64,000 nt of DNA. Source: Herbidospora sakaeratensis. Lineage in GTDB: Bacteria > Actinomycetota > Actinomycetes > Streptosporangiales > Streptosporangiaceae. A program made the position numbers and the translations under genes. Each line of letters opens with the position of its first letter. The first letter of the stretch is position 1. Below are positions 8,215 through 15,296 of the stretch, piece after piece. The notes below the pieces were generated by a model. That model saw only the letters and a program-made list of their open reading frames with translations. It did not search any database and was not told the origin of the DNA. The stretch is taken from positions 37,894-101,893 of the forward strand of contig NZ_BBXC01000025.1 of assembly GCF_001570525.1 (NCBI RefSeq), in the 5' to 3' direction.

Positions 8215-9483
8215 TTAGGCGATCGAGCCGCTCCACAGGTTCGCAGCAGCCTTGTAGACGCCGTAGGTCTCGCCGTCGAAGTACGGCGACACCGAGGTGT
8301 CGATACGGTTGTTCTTGTCGGTGTCGGAGACGCCGATCGTCACACCGTTCAGGTAGCCAAGGCGACGAGCGCTCTTGTACTGCGAGAGCCACGCGGAACC
8401 GAGCGAGCCCTCACCGGTGAAGGAGGACTTGATGCCGATGATCTCCTCGGCCTTGATGTCCGAGGCCTTCGCGGCGAAGGTCTTGCCGTAGCTCCACTTG
8501 AGCGTGTGGCCCGAGTAGGCGTGGTTGCCGTCCGGGTGCTTGCCGCTCGGGTAGCCGAAGACGTAGACCGACTGGCCGATCTTCTGGTTGTACGCGAGGC
8601 CCTGGCCACCGACGTTGTCGCCGAGACGGCCAGCGTCCACGAACTTCCAGACGAAGTAGTGCCATCCGTGCCACTTCGTGCCGGGCTTGTTCACGAAGAA
8701 CTTGTAGGTGTCGCCGATGAAGGTGTCGAAGCCGAAGTACTGCTTGTACACCTCTTCGGTGACCTCAGCCCAGCCACCGAGGTCGTTCCAGCCGGCGCCG
8801 CCGGAAGTGTCGTACCACTTCGGCGTCTTCGGGGTCGGGCCGCCGAAGGCGGGGCCGTCGTGCGGGGCCTTCAGACCGTTGTACACGGTGACGAACGCGT
8901 AGTTGCGGTCGCCGTCCTCGTACACGTCGAAGTCGTAGTGGGTGAAGGCCTGCTTACCCACGTAGATGCCCCACGGGGTCTTCGCCTGGTAGTAACCGGG
9001 GACGAACACCCAGTTCTTCAGCGTGGCGGCGTTGCTCACGACGTCGTAGACGCAGTGGCCGGCGGTCGCGACAAGGTTCTTGTACGCGGCCTGCACGGAG
9101 GTGGCGGTGCACCAGTGCGGGTTGCCGTCGGCGCCGGTGAAGAACACCTTGCCCGTGGTCTTGGGCAGGTTGACGTTCTTCGAGGTGCTGGTGACCTTCT
9201 TCTCGTCACCGATCGCGGGAACGATCCCGGGCTTGGTGTCGGCGGTGGGGCCACCGGTCGAGACGTGCTTCCCGACGACCTGGGTCTCCACGTCGTAGGG
9301 GGTCGCGCCCACGAGGTTGGCAGCCTTGTTGGCGGCCCAGTAGGCGACGATGTTCTGCGCCGCGATGCCGGTCGAGGCCAGCGGGGTGCTGGCGACGTCA
9401 CCGGCGGCGGCAGCCGGCTGGGTGACGAGGGCGGAGGCCAGCAGGCCCGCCGCCACGCCACCGAGGGCGAGAGTGCGCTTCAT
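8215..9483 (-). CDS. Secreted pseudopeptidase, S1 family paralogue 7 (His-Asn-Leu triad, longest insert)
   Basis: At 422 residues this is the longest member. His143 is kept, Asp is Asn194 and Ser is Leu361 (GSLGSAW), so no charge relay or nucleophile remains. The insert after VTVYNG is about 78 residues, rich in Gly, Pro, Trp and Tyr, and accounts for the extra length. The second-disulfide cysteines are lost. The N- and C-terminal portions are nearly identical to paralogue 6, which suggests recent duplication with change concentrated in the insert. ATG at 9483 behind AAGGAG. Confidence 0.92.
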   Translation of the reverse strand: MKRTLALGGVAAGLLASALVTQPAAAAGDVASTPLASTGIAAQNIVAYWAANKAANLVGATPYDVETQVVGKHVSTGGPTADTKPGIVPAIGDEKKVTSTSKNVNLPKTTGKVFFTGADGNPHWCTATSVQAAYKNLVATAGHCVYDVVSNAATLKNWVFVPGYYQAKTPWGIYVGKQAFTHYDFDVYEDGDRNYAFVTVYNGLKAPHDGPAFGGPTPKTPKWYDTSGGAGWNDLGGWAEVTEEVYKQYFGFDTFIGDTYKFFVNKPGTKWHGWHYFVWKFVDAGRLGDNVGGQGLAYNQKIGQSVYVFGYPSGKHPDGNHAYSGHTLKWSYGKTFAAKASDIKAEEIIGIKSSFTGEGSLGSAWLSQYKSARRLGYLNGVTIGVSDTDKNNRIDTSVSPYFDGETYGVYKAAANLWSGSIA

Positions 9484-9556
9484 GGGGGAACTCCTTGGTC
9501 TGTACGTGGGCCGCATCTTGCGTCCCATGCGTCAGGAAAGGGATGGCTGGACCTTA
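9484..9556 (-). promoter_or_regulatory. Conserved leader block of paralogue 7
   Basis: Coding strand: TAAGGT (9551-9556), CATCCCTTTCCTGACG, CATGGGACGC, CCCACGTACAGACC and AAGGAG. The rest of the 365-base gap carries the Crp composite and the paralogue 8 terminator. Confidence 0.5.
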
Positions 9557-9758
9557 CAGCGCTGATCTTCTGTGGCTGAAGAGCAAACTGAGGCTCGACG
9601 CTGACGCTGGGTGACGGATGCGGGTCCGTGACCTGAGTGACCGTTTGTCGACAGATGTGTCAATGGGAGTCGAGGGGCGGAAGCGCAGCTCTGGGACCCC
9701 CCGTGTGTGACAGGCCGGTGGCGTAGGGAACCACACATTCCTTGGAACATTCTGAGAA

Positions 9759-9791
9759 TGTGAGCTAAATCACACGAAATCAATGGAACCG
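9759..9791. promoter_or_regulatory. Composite Crp-type site plus ATGGMACCG box, paralogue 7 spacer
   Basis: TGTGAGCTAAATCACA (9759-9774) is a perfect consensus palindrome. ATGGAACCG follows after 8 bases at 9783-9791. Confidence 0.7.
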
Positions 9792-9803
9792 TCGCGAACG
9801 GCA

Positions 9804-9830
9804 AAGGCCCGGCCGTATCGGCCGGGCCTT
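9804..9830 (-). terminator. Terminator of paralogue 8
   Basis: AAGGCCCGGCCG (9804-9815) with CGGCCGGGCCTT (9819-9830); the arm sequence is shared with the terminators of paralogues 5 and 9. Confidence 0.85.
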
Positions 9831-9848
9831 CACAGGGGTCGATCTCGA

Positions 9849-11048
9849 TTAGGCGATCGAGCCACTCCACAGGTTGGCGGCCGCCTTGTAGACGCCGTAG
9901 GTCTCGCCGTCGAAGTAGGCCGAGACGCTCGTGTCGATGCGCTTGTTGCCGTCGGTGTCGGAGACGCCGCTCGTCAGGCCGTTCAGGTAGCCGAGGCGAC
10001 GGGCGCTCTTGTACTGCGAGAGCCACGCCGAGCCCAGCGAGCCCTGGCCGGTGAACGACGACTTCACGCCGATGAGCTCTTCGGCCTTCACGGCCGACGC
10101 CTTGGCCTTGAACGTCTTGCCGTAGCTCCACTTGAGCGTGTGGCCCGTGTAGGCGTGGTTGCCGTCGGGGTGGCTGCCGCTCGGGTAGCCGAAGACGTAG
10201 ACGTTCTGGCCGACCTTCTGGTTGTAGGCCAGGCCCTGGCCGCCGACGTTGTCGCCGAGGCGGCCGGCGTCGGTGAAGCGGATGACGTAGTACTTGCCCT
10301 TGATCGGGCCGGGCGAGCGGATGGCCTTGCTGTAGGTCTCCCACTCGGCCTTGGAGACTTCCTTGGTGTTCTCGGTCCGCATCCACTTGGCGAACTCGCT
10401 GCCCTTGGCGGGCAGGCCCGACGACGGCGCCTTGAGGCCGTTGTAGACGGTGACGAACGCGTAGTTGCGGTCGCCGTCCTCGTAGACGTCGAAGTCGTAG
10501 TGGGTGTAGGCCGTCTTGCCGACGTAGATGCCCCACGGGGTCTTGCCCTGGTAGTAGCCCGGGACGAAGACCCAGTAGTCGAGGGTGGCCTTGTTGGTCA
10601 CCGTGTCGTAGACGCAGCTGCCGGCGGTGGCGACCAGGTTCTTGTACTTCGACTGCAGCGAGGTGGCGGTGCACCAGTGGGGCTTGCCGTCGCCGCCGCG
10701 GAAGAACACCTTGCCGGTGGTGCGGGGGAGGTTGACGTTCTTGGAGGAACCGCCCGACTTGGCCTCGTCGCCGATCGCGGGGACCGTTCCAGCCTTCCCG
10801 TCGGCCGCGGGGCCGCCGGTGGAGACGTGCTTGTTGACCTTGATGGTCGTCTCGGCGTTGTAGGGGGTCGAGCCGACCAGGTTGGCGTACTTGTTGGCGA
10901 ACCAGTAGGCGACCACGTTCTTGGCCGCGAGGCCGGTCTTCGCCAGCGGGTCGCTCGCCACGTCGCCGGCCGCCGAAGCGGGCTGGGTGACGAGGGCGGA
11001 GGCCAGCAGGCCGGCTGCCACACCGGTGAGGGCGAGGGTGCGCTTCAA
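9849..11048 (-). CDS. Secreted pseudopeptidase, S1 family paralogue 8 (Ser-Asn-Leu triad)
   Basis: A 399-residue secreted member. The start is placed at TTG 11048 (LKRTLALTGVAAG) because it aligns with MKRTLALGGV of its neighbours and has GGAG upstream; the longer reading would put 34 charged residues before the signal peptide. Triad positions are Ser144, Asn195 and Leu338. Both second-disulfide cysteines are lost. The insert after VTVYNG is about 54 residues. The propeptide (AADGKAGTVPAIGDEAKSGG) is closer to paralogues 1 and 2 than to 3-7, so it looks like an intermediate in the family. Confidence 0.88.
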   Translation of the reverse strand: MKRTLALTGVAAGLLASALVTQPASAAGDVASDPLAKTGLAAKNVVAYWFANKYANLVGSTPYNAETTIKVNKHVSTGGPAADGKAGTVPAIGDEAKSGGSSKNVNLPRTTGKVFFRGGDGKPHWCTATSLQSKYKNLVATAGSCVYDTVTNKATLDYWVFVPGYYQGKTPWGIYVGKTAYTHYDFDVYEDGDRNYAFVTVYNGLKAPSSGLPAKGSEFAKWMRTENTKEVSKAEWETYSKAIRSPGPIKGKYYVIRFTDAGRLGDNVGGQGLAYNQKVGQNVYVFGYPSGSHPDGNHAYTGHTLKWSYGKTFKAKASAVKAEELIGVKSSFTGQGSLGSAWLSQYKSARRLGYLNGLTSGVSDTDGNKRIDTSVSAYFDGETYGVYKAAANLWSGSIA

Positions 11049-11197
11049 GGCTGCTCCATGCGTTGGTAAAGGGACCGTCAGGACGATATGCGGGATGTTC
11101 CGCGCGTCCAAAGCGACTTCACCGCGCCTTTGGGGCCGTTGTGCACGCATTGCCGCAGGTGGGAACTTGACTGGCGGCAGTCGGATCTTGGTTCAGA

Positions 11198-11229
11198 TGT
11201 GACTCGAATCACATTTTTCCATGGCACCG
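11198..11229. promoter_or_regulatory. Composite Crp-type site plus ATGGMACCG box, paralogue 8 spacer
   Basis: TGTGACTCGAATCACA (11198-11213) keeps both TGTGA/TCACA arms but has CG instead of the central TA. ATGGCACCG follows after 7 bases at 11221-11229. Confidence 0.6.
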
Positions 11230-11267
11230 AAATCCGGCTATGTACGTCTAATTCTTCTTGGCATGAA

Positions 11268-11297
11268 AAAGGCCCGGCCGAGGACGGCCGGGCCTTT
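11268..11297 (-). terminator. Terminator of paralogue 9
   Basis: AAAGGCCCGGCCG (11268-11280) with CGGCCGGGCCTTT (11285-11297); TTTTTC follows on the coding strand. Confidence 0.88.
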
Positions 11298-11301
11298 CGC
11301 G

Positions 11302-12495
11302 CTAGGCGATCGAACCCGACCACAGGTTCGCCGCGTGCTTGTAGATGCCGTAGGTCTCGCCGTCGAAGTAGGGCGAGAGGCTGACGTCGATGCGGTCGTT
11401 GCCGTCGGTGTCGGAGACCGCGGCGGTGACGCCGTTCAGGTAGCCCTTGCGGCTGGTGTTGCTGTACTTGTACATCCAGGCCGAGCCCGACGAGCCCTCG
11501 CCGGTGAAGCTGCACTTGACGCCCAGCAGTTCCTCCGCCTTGATGGCCGAGGCCGAGGCGGGGAACGTGGTCCCGTAGCACCACTTCTGGGTCTGGCCCG
11601 TGTAGGCGTGGTTGCCGTCGGGGTGTGACCCGCTCGGGTAGCCGAAGACGTAGTCCTTCACGTTCTTCTTCTGGTTGTACGCGAACCCCTGGCCCCCGAC
11701 GTTGTCACCCAGGCGGCCGGCGTCGACGAACTTCCAGATGTAGTACTTCGAGCCGATCTTCTTCGTGTACTTGTTCACGAGCCACGGGTAGGTGCCGTAG
11801 GAGCGGTACTTGTCCCACTCGCTCTTGGAGACCTTCTTCCAGTCGCCGTCGAGCGGGCCGCCGTCGTGCGGGGCCTTCAGGCCGTTGTAGACGGTGACGA
11901 AGGCGTAGTTGCGGTCGAAGTCCTCGTAGACGTCGAAGTCGTAGTGGGTGAACGCCTGCTTGCCGACGTAGACGCCGTAGGGGGTCTTGCCCTGGTAGTA
12001 GGCCGGGACGAACACCCAGTACTTCATCGTGGCGGCGTTCGACTCGGTGTCGTAGACGCAGTGGCCGGCGGTGGCGACCAGGTTCTTGTACTTCGACTGC
12101 AGCGAGGTGGCGGTGCACCAGCGGGGCTTCTTGTCGGCGTCCAGGAAGAAGACCTTGCCGGTGGTGCGGGGCAGGTTGACGTTCTTGGACGAGGTGGAGC
12201 CCGCGCCGCCGATCGGCGCGACCAGGCCGGGCTTGCCGTCGGCCGACGGGCCGCCCTTCGACAGGTGCTTGGCGACGACCTTCGTCTCGACATCGTAGGG
12301 GGTGGCGGCGTTCAGGTTGGCCTTCTCCTGGCCGTACCAGAAGGCGACGACGTTCCAGGCGGCGATGCCGCTGCCGGCCAGCGGGTCGGACGCCTCGTCG
12401 GGCGCGGCGCTGGCCGCGGACGGGACGGCCAGGGCCGCGCCGAGAAGGCCGGCGGTGGCGCCCAGGAGCGCGAGGTGCTTCGCTCGGGATCGCAT
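11302..12495 (-). CDS. Secreted S1 family paralogue 9 (His-Asn-Ser triad)
   Basis: A 397-residue secreted member that is intermediate between the active and dead forms. His145 (ATAGHC) and the nucleophile Ser336 (GSSGSAW) are present, but the Asp position is Asn196 (DRNYAFV). Both cysteines of the second disulfide (Cys306, Cys328) are kept. The insert after VTVYNG is already about 51 residues. The Asp-to-Asn change should cut activity strongly but need not abolish binding. Signal peptide MRSRAKHLALLGATAGLLGA. It lacks the leader block of paralogues 2-7 and has a hairpin over its ribosome site. Confidence 0.92.
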   Translation of the reverse strand: MRSRAKHLALLGATAGLLGAALAVPSAASAAPDEASDPLAGSGIAAWNVVAFWYGQEKANLNAATPYDVETKVVAKHLSKGGPSADGKPGLVAPIGGAGSTSSKNVNLPRTTGKVFFLDADKKPRWCTATSLQSKYKNLVATAGHCVYDTESNAATMKYWVFVPAYYQGKTPYGVYVGKQAFTHYDFDVYEDFDRNYAFVTVYNGLKAPHDGGPLDGDWKKVSKSEWDKYRSYGTYPWLVNKYTKKIGSKYYIWKFVDAGRLGDNVGGQGFAYNQKKNVKDYVFGYPSGSHPDGNHAYTGQTQKWCYGTTFPASASAIKAEELLGVKCSFTGEGSSGSAWMYKYSNTSRKGYLNGVTAAVSDTDGNDRIDVSLSPYFDGETYGIYKHAANLWSGSIA

Positions 12496-12504
12496 GGTGG
12501 TGCT

Positions 12505-12536
12505 CCTTCATCACAGAGGGTGTGCTGTGATGAAGG
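12505..12536 (-). promoter_or_regulatory. Inverted repeat covering the paralogue 9 ribosome site
   Basis: CCTTCATCACAG (12505-12516) and CTGTGATGAAGG (12525-12536) form a perfect 12-bp inverted repeat with an 8-base loop. The AAGGAG ribosome site (12503-12508) overlaps the proximal arm, so the RNA hairpin would sequester it. It could equally be a protein operator. Confidence 0.6.
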
Positions 12537-12585
12537 TAGGTTCCTGCGCTTTATCTCGGCTTTATGCGCGCTTGCAGGACGCTTT

Positions 12586-13698
12586 CTAGTTCGTCGCCTG
12601 CTTGGCGGCCTGCTGGTAGACCCGCGCGGTCACCGCGTTGAAATAGGGCGACGACGCCGCGTCGAGCTTGCCGTCGGCGTTGATGTTCCACGTAAGGCTG
12701 GTCACGCCGTTGAGGAAGCCGGTCTTCTTCACCGGATCCCACCCGAGCACCCACGGGCCGCCGCTCGCGCCCGCCGTGAACGGGCACGGGTTCAGCAGCA
12801 CGCCGTTCTCCAGGAGATAGGTGGGCGCGCTCGCGGCGGTGGCCCTGGTCGTGCCGGAACAGGAGCGGACCGTCTGGCCGTCGTAGGGGCGGCTGCCGTC
12901 GGGGTGGGCGCCGGCCGGGTAGCCGAACACCGACACCGCGCGCGAGCGGCCCTTCGTCGAGGCGAACTGGAACGCGCCGACCTTGTCTTCGAGCCGGCCG
13001 CCCTGCACCCGCTGGTCGCCCTTCCAGGTGAAGCCCCGGTAGACGGTCACGAAGGCGTAGTCGCGGTCGTAGTCGCCCGCGCCGGAGAAGTCCTCGTGGA
13101 GGTAGAGGGTGTGGCCGACGTAGACGCCCGCGTCGGTCGAGCCGCCCGCGTAGGACGGGATGAAGACCCAGTTCTCCACGGGCTTGTTCTGGCCCAGCGA
13201 CCAGCCGCAGTGGCCGGCCGTGGCGACCAGGTTGCGGTTCTTGGAGTGGACGACCGAACCGGAGCACCAGTACTCCTTGTCGCCCAGCTTGAAGAAGACC
13301 TTGCCGACCATCGGCTGCGGCGAGGGCGCCGCGGCCGTGCCGGTCGCGGTCAGCGTGGTCTCGCCGGACAGTTCGGCCATCGAGGGGGCCTGCCGCGCGC
13401 CGGTCGACGGCTTGGAGGCCGGGACGTAGGTGCTGGCCTCCTTCAGGCGGGCCGGCGTCCAGTAGGCGGCGACCTTCTGCATGTCGGCGCCGGCCGCCGC
13501 GAGGGGGTAGGCCATCACGCCCTTGCCGAGGTGCTTCTCAGCCGGCGGGGCGGCCATCTTGGCGGAGACCTCCATCAGGGGCGCCGTGGGCGGGGCCGCG
13601 ATGGCGGGGGTGGACGTCGGCGTCCAGACCGAGAGGAGCGCGGCGGCACCCAGCGCGGCGGCGACGCCGCCCGCGGCAAGGGTGATCCGCCTGGTCAT
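12586..13698 (-). CDS. Secreted S1 peptidase, paralogue 10 (triad intact)
   Basis: A 370-residue secreted serine peptidase, more divergent than 3-9. Start ATG at 13698 (MTRRITLAAGGVAAALG); the longer reading would mask the signal peptide. Long Ala/Pro-rich propeptide, then VGKVFF and the core. Triad His163 (ATAGHC), Asp213 (DRDYAFV), Ser312 (GASGGPW), with cysteines near 280 and 305 around the serine loop. The Asp-to-GRL segment is short (about 12 residues), as in the other intact enzymes. No clear terminator follows its stop; paralogue 9 begins 90 bases later. Confidence 0.9.
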   Translation of the reverse strand: MTRRITLAAGGVAAALGAAALLSVWTPTSTPAIAAPPTAPLMEVSAKMAAPPAEKHLGKGVMAYPLAAAGADMQKVAAYWTPARLKEASTYVPASKPSTGARQAPSMAELSGETTLTATGTAAAPSPQPMVGKVFFKLGDKEYWCSGSVVHSKNRNLVATAGHCGWSLGQNKPVENWVFIPSYAGGSTDAGVYVGHTLYLHEDFSGAGDYDRDYAFVTVYRGFTWKGDQRVQGGRLEDKVGAFQFASTKGRSRAVSVFGYPAGAHPDGSRPYDGQTVRSCSGTTRATAASAPTYLLENGVLLNPCPFTAGASGGPWVLGWDPVKKTGFLNGVTSLTWNINADGKLDAASSPYFNAVTARVYQQAAKQATN

Positions 13699-13755
13699 GG
13701 GGGCCTCTCGGGGGTCTCGTGACGGAGGTATCGATCGTAGAGGGTGATTTTTCCA

Positions 13756-13769
13756 GATCACCAGTGATC
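13756..13769. promoter_or_regulatory. Palindrome upstream of paralogue 10
   Basis: GATCACCAGTGATC is a perfect 6-2-6 inverted repeat 58 bases upstream of the start. It could be an operator; the binding protein is unknown. It is not the Crp-type spacing. Confidence 0.35.
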
Positions 13770-13872
13770 AGGCACAGGTTCTTGGCTGTCTCGTTATGAA
13801 TTCGAGGGAACCGAACGGCCCTCTGGTCCGTCCCAGTAGATCGGGCTCACGCTACGGCCCGCGTAAAACGAA

Positions 13873-13905
13873 GTGCCCGGGAGACGAAGATCGTCCCCCG
13901 GGCAC
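13873..13905 (-). terminator. Terminator of paralogue 11
   Basis: GTGCCCGGG and CCCGGGCAC arms extended by GACGA/TCGTC form a stem of about 14 bp with one mismatch, right after the stop; a T-rich TCGTTTT follows on the coding strand. Confidence 0.85.
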
Positions 13906-13922
13906 CGGTGTTCTCGAAGCCG

Positions 13923-15032
13923 TTACGCGGTCCAGCGGTTCGCCGCGACCTTGTAGACGTCGTAGGTCTCGCCGTTGAAGTAGGGCGACGAGAGCCGGTC
14001 GTACCGGTCGTTGCCGTCGGTGTCCCAGGCGATGCTGTTGACGCCGTAGAGGTAGCCGGAGCGGGTCTTGCTCTTGTAGTTCCACAGCAGCGGGCCGCCG
14101 CTGGCGCCGGCGGTCATGCCGCACTTGATGCCGACGTGCTCCTGGACGTTGTACTTCGGCGCGGCCGGCATGGCCGAGGTCTGGCCGTAGCACCACTTCA
14201 TCGTCTTGCCGCTGAACGGACGGTCGCCGTCCGGGTGGGGGCCGGCCGGGTAGCCGAAGGAGAAGACGTTGGTCTTGGTGCTGCGGTTCCAGGTGAAGCC
14301 CTGGCCGCCGACGTTGTCGCCGAGACGGCCGACGGCGGTCTTCACGAGCTTGTACTTGCCGTCGACCTTCTCCCAGCTGGCCTTGTAGCCGGAGGCGACG
14401 TTGACGAACGCGTAGTCGTAGTCGTAGTCCTCCTTGACCACGAAGTCGTCGTGCGCCTGGTACCAGGTGGCCGGGTAGATGCCGTAGGGCGCCTTGCCGT
14501 TCCACGCCTGCGTGCCGTCCCAGTACGACGGGATGAACACCCAGTTGTCGTAGAACTTGTTGCTGGCCGGGTCGTACACGCAGTGGCCGGCGGTGGCCAC
14601 GACGTTGCGGAACTTGCCCTGGATCGAGGTGCCAGAGCAGTACTTCCAGCTCCGCGGGTCGAGCGGGTTCTTGCCGGGCAGGGTGAAGAACACCCGGCCG
14701 ACCGTGTTGGGCAGGTTGACCTGCTTGCTGGCGGGGGTGCCCGCCTTCTCGCCGCCGATCGGCGGGACCACACCGGCCTTGCCGTCGGGCTGGGGGGTGC
14801 TCGGACGGCCCGAGCCCTTGACCGCGTTGCCCAGTTCCTCGGTGCGGTCCTTCGCGGCGCGGAGCCGGTCGGGGGTCCAGAACTGCGCCGCGGCGGCGGC
14901 CGTGGTGGGGGCCGCCTTCTGGGTCACGTCACTGGGGGCCGTGGCCGTGGCCGACGAGGCGGTGCCCACCGCGCCGAACGCGACCATCGCGCCGGCGAGG
15001 GGGATGGAGAGACGACGTGCTCGGGAGATCAT
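13923..15032 (-). CDS. Secreted S1 peptidase, paralogue 11 (triad intact)
   Basis: A 369-residue secreted serine peptidase at the upstream end of the array. ATG at 15032 (MISRARRLSIPLAGAM) has AAAGGA upstream; a 39-residue longer reading lacks signal-peptide character. Triad His150 (ATAGHC), Asp206 (DYDYAFV), Ser311 (GASGGPL). Cys281 and Cys304 give the second disulfide. The Asp-to-GRLGDN segment is about 18 residues. The core carries extra Trp/Tyr-rich segments (SYWDGTQAWNG) absent elsewhere. Likely an active extracellular endopeptidase. Confidence 0.9.
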   Translation of the reverse strand: MISRARRLSIPLAGAMVAFGAVGTASSATATAPSDVTQKAAPTTAAAAAQFWTPDRLRAAKDRTEELGNAVKGSGRPSTPQPDGKAGVVPPIGGEKAGTPASKQVNLPNTVGRVFFTLPGKNPLDPRSWKYCSGTSIQGKFRNVVATAGHCVYDPASNKFYDNWVFIPSYWDGTQAWNGKAPYGIYPATWYQAHDDFVVKEDYDYDYAFVNVASGYKASWEKVDGKYKLVKTAVGRLGDNVGGQGFTWNRSTKTNVFSFGYPAGPHPDGDRPFSGKTMKWCYGQTSAMPAAPKYNVQEHVGIKCGMTAGASGGPLLWNYKSKTRSGYLYGVNSIAWDTDGNDRYDRLSSPYFNGETYDVYKVAANRWTA

Positions 15033-15258
15033 CGAAGTCCTTTCCCTTGGGACGAATTGAGGGTGCGTCCCAAATACGTGGAAACAGCTCCGAACGTTAA
15101 TGACGCGATCACGGGTAACGCCGCAGATATAACGAGAGGGCTGGGTCAATTGGCCTTACCGTTATTCATGCGCCGCTGTTATGAATGGCATCTCCGCAGG
15201 TGATCCCTGGTTTGCCGATTCGGTTTACGCATTATTCGCGGCCGGTCTCGGTCCCTTT

Positions 15259-15274
15259 TGTCACTTCAGTAACA
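15259..15274. promoter_or_regulatory. Operator-like palindrome before the oxidoreductase
   Basis: TGTCACTTCAGTAACA contains the symmetric core GTNACTNNAGTNAC, 22 bases upstream of the ATG at 15297. TTGTCA (15258-15263) and TAGAGT (15279-15284) could be a weak promoter overlapped by it. The gene has no ribosome site, so a near-leaderless transcript repressed through this site is plausible. Confidence 0.4.
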
Positions 15275-15296
15275 GGGATAGAGTAATGTTCTGGAC

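Noticed and set aside
4894..9528. N-terminal extensions of paralogues 4, 6 and 7 starting at an upstream ATG in the leader
   Set aside because: They would put a basic, non-hydrophobic stretch before the signal peptide, lie upstream of a good AAGGAG site, and the frame is broken in paralogue 3, where the leader is otherwise conserved.
721..11628. Long plus-strand reading frames opposite the peptidase array, Val/Gly/Arg-rich
   Set aside because: They are antisense shadows of genes with strong domains, signal peptides and ribosome sites. High GC opens frames on the opposite strand, and their composition is typical of artefacts.
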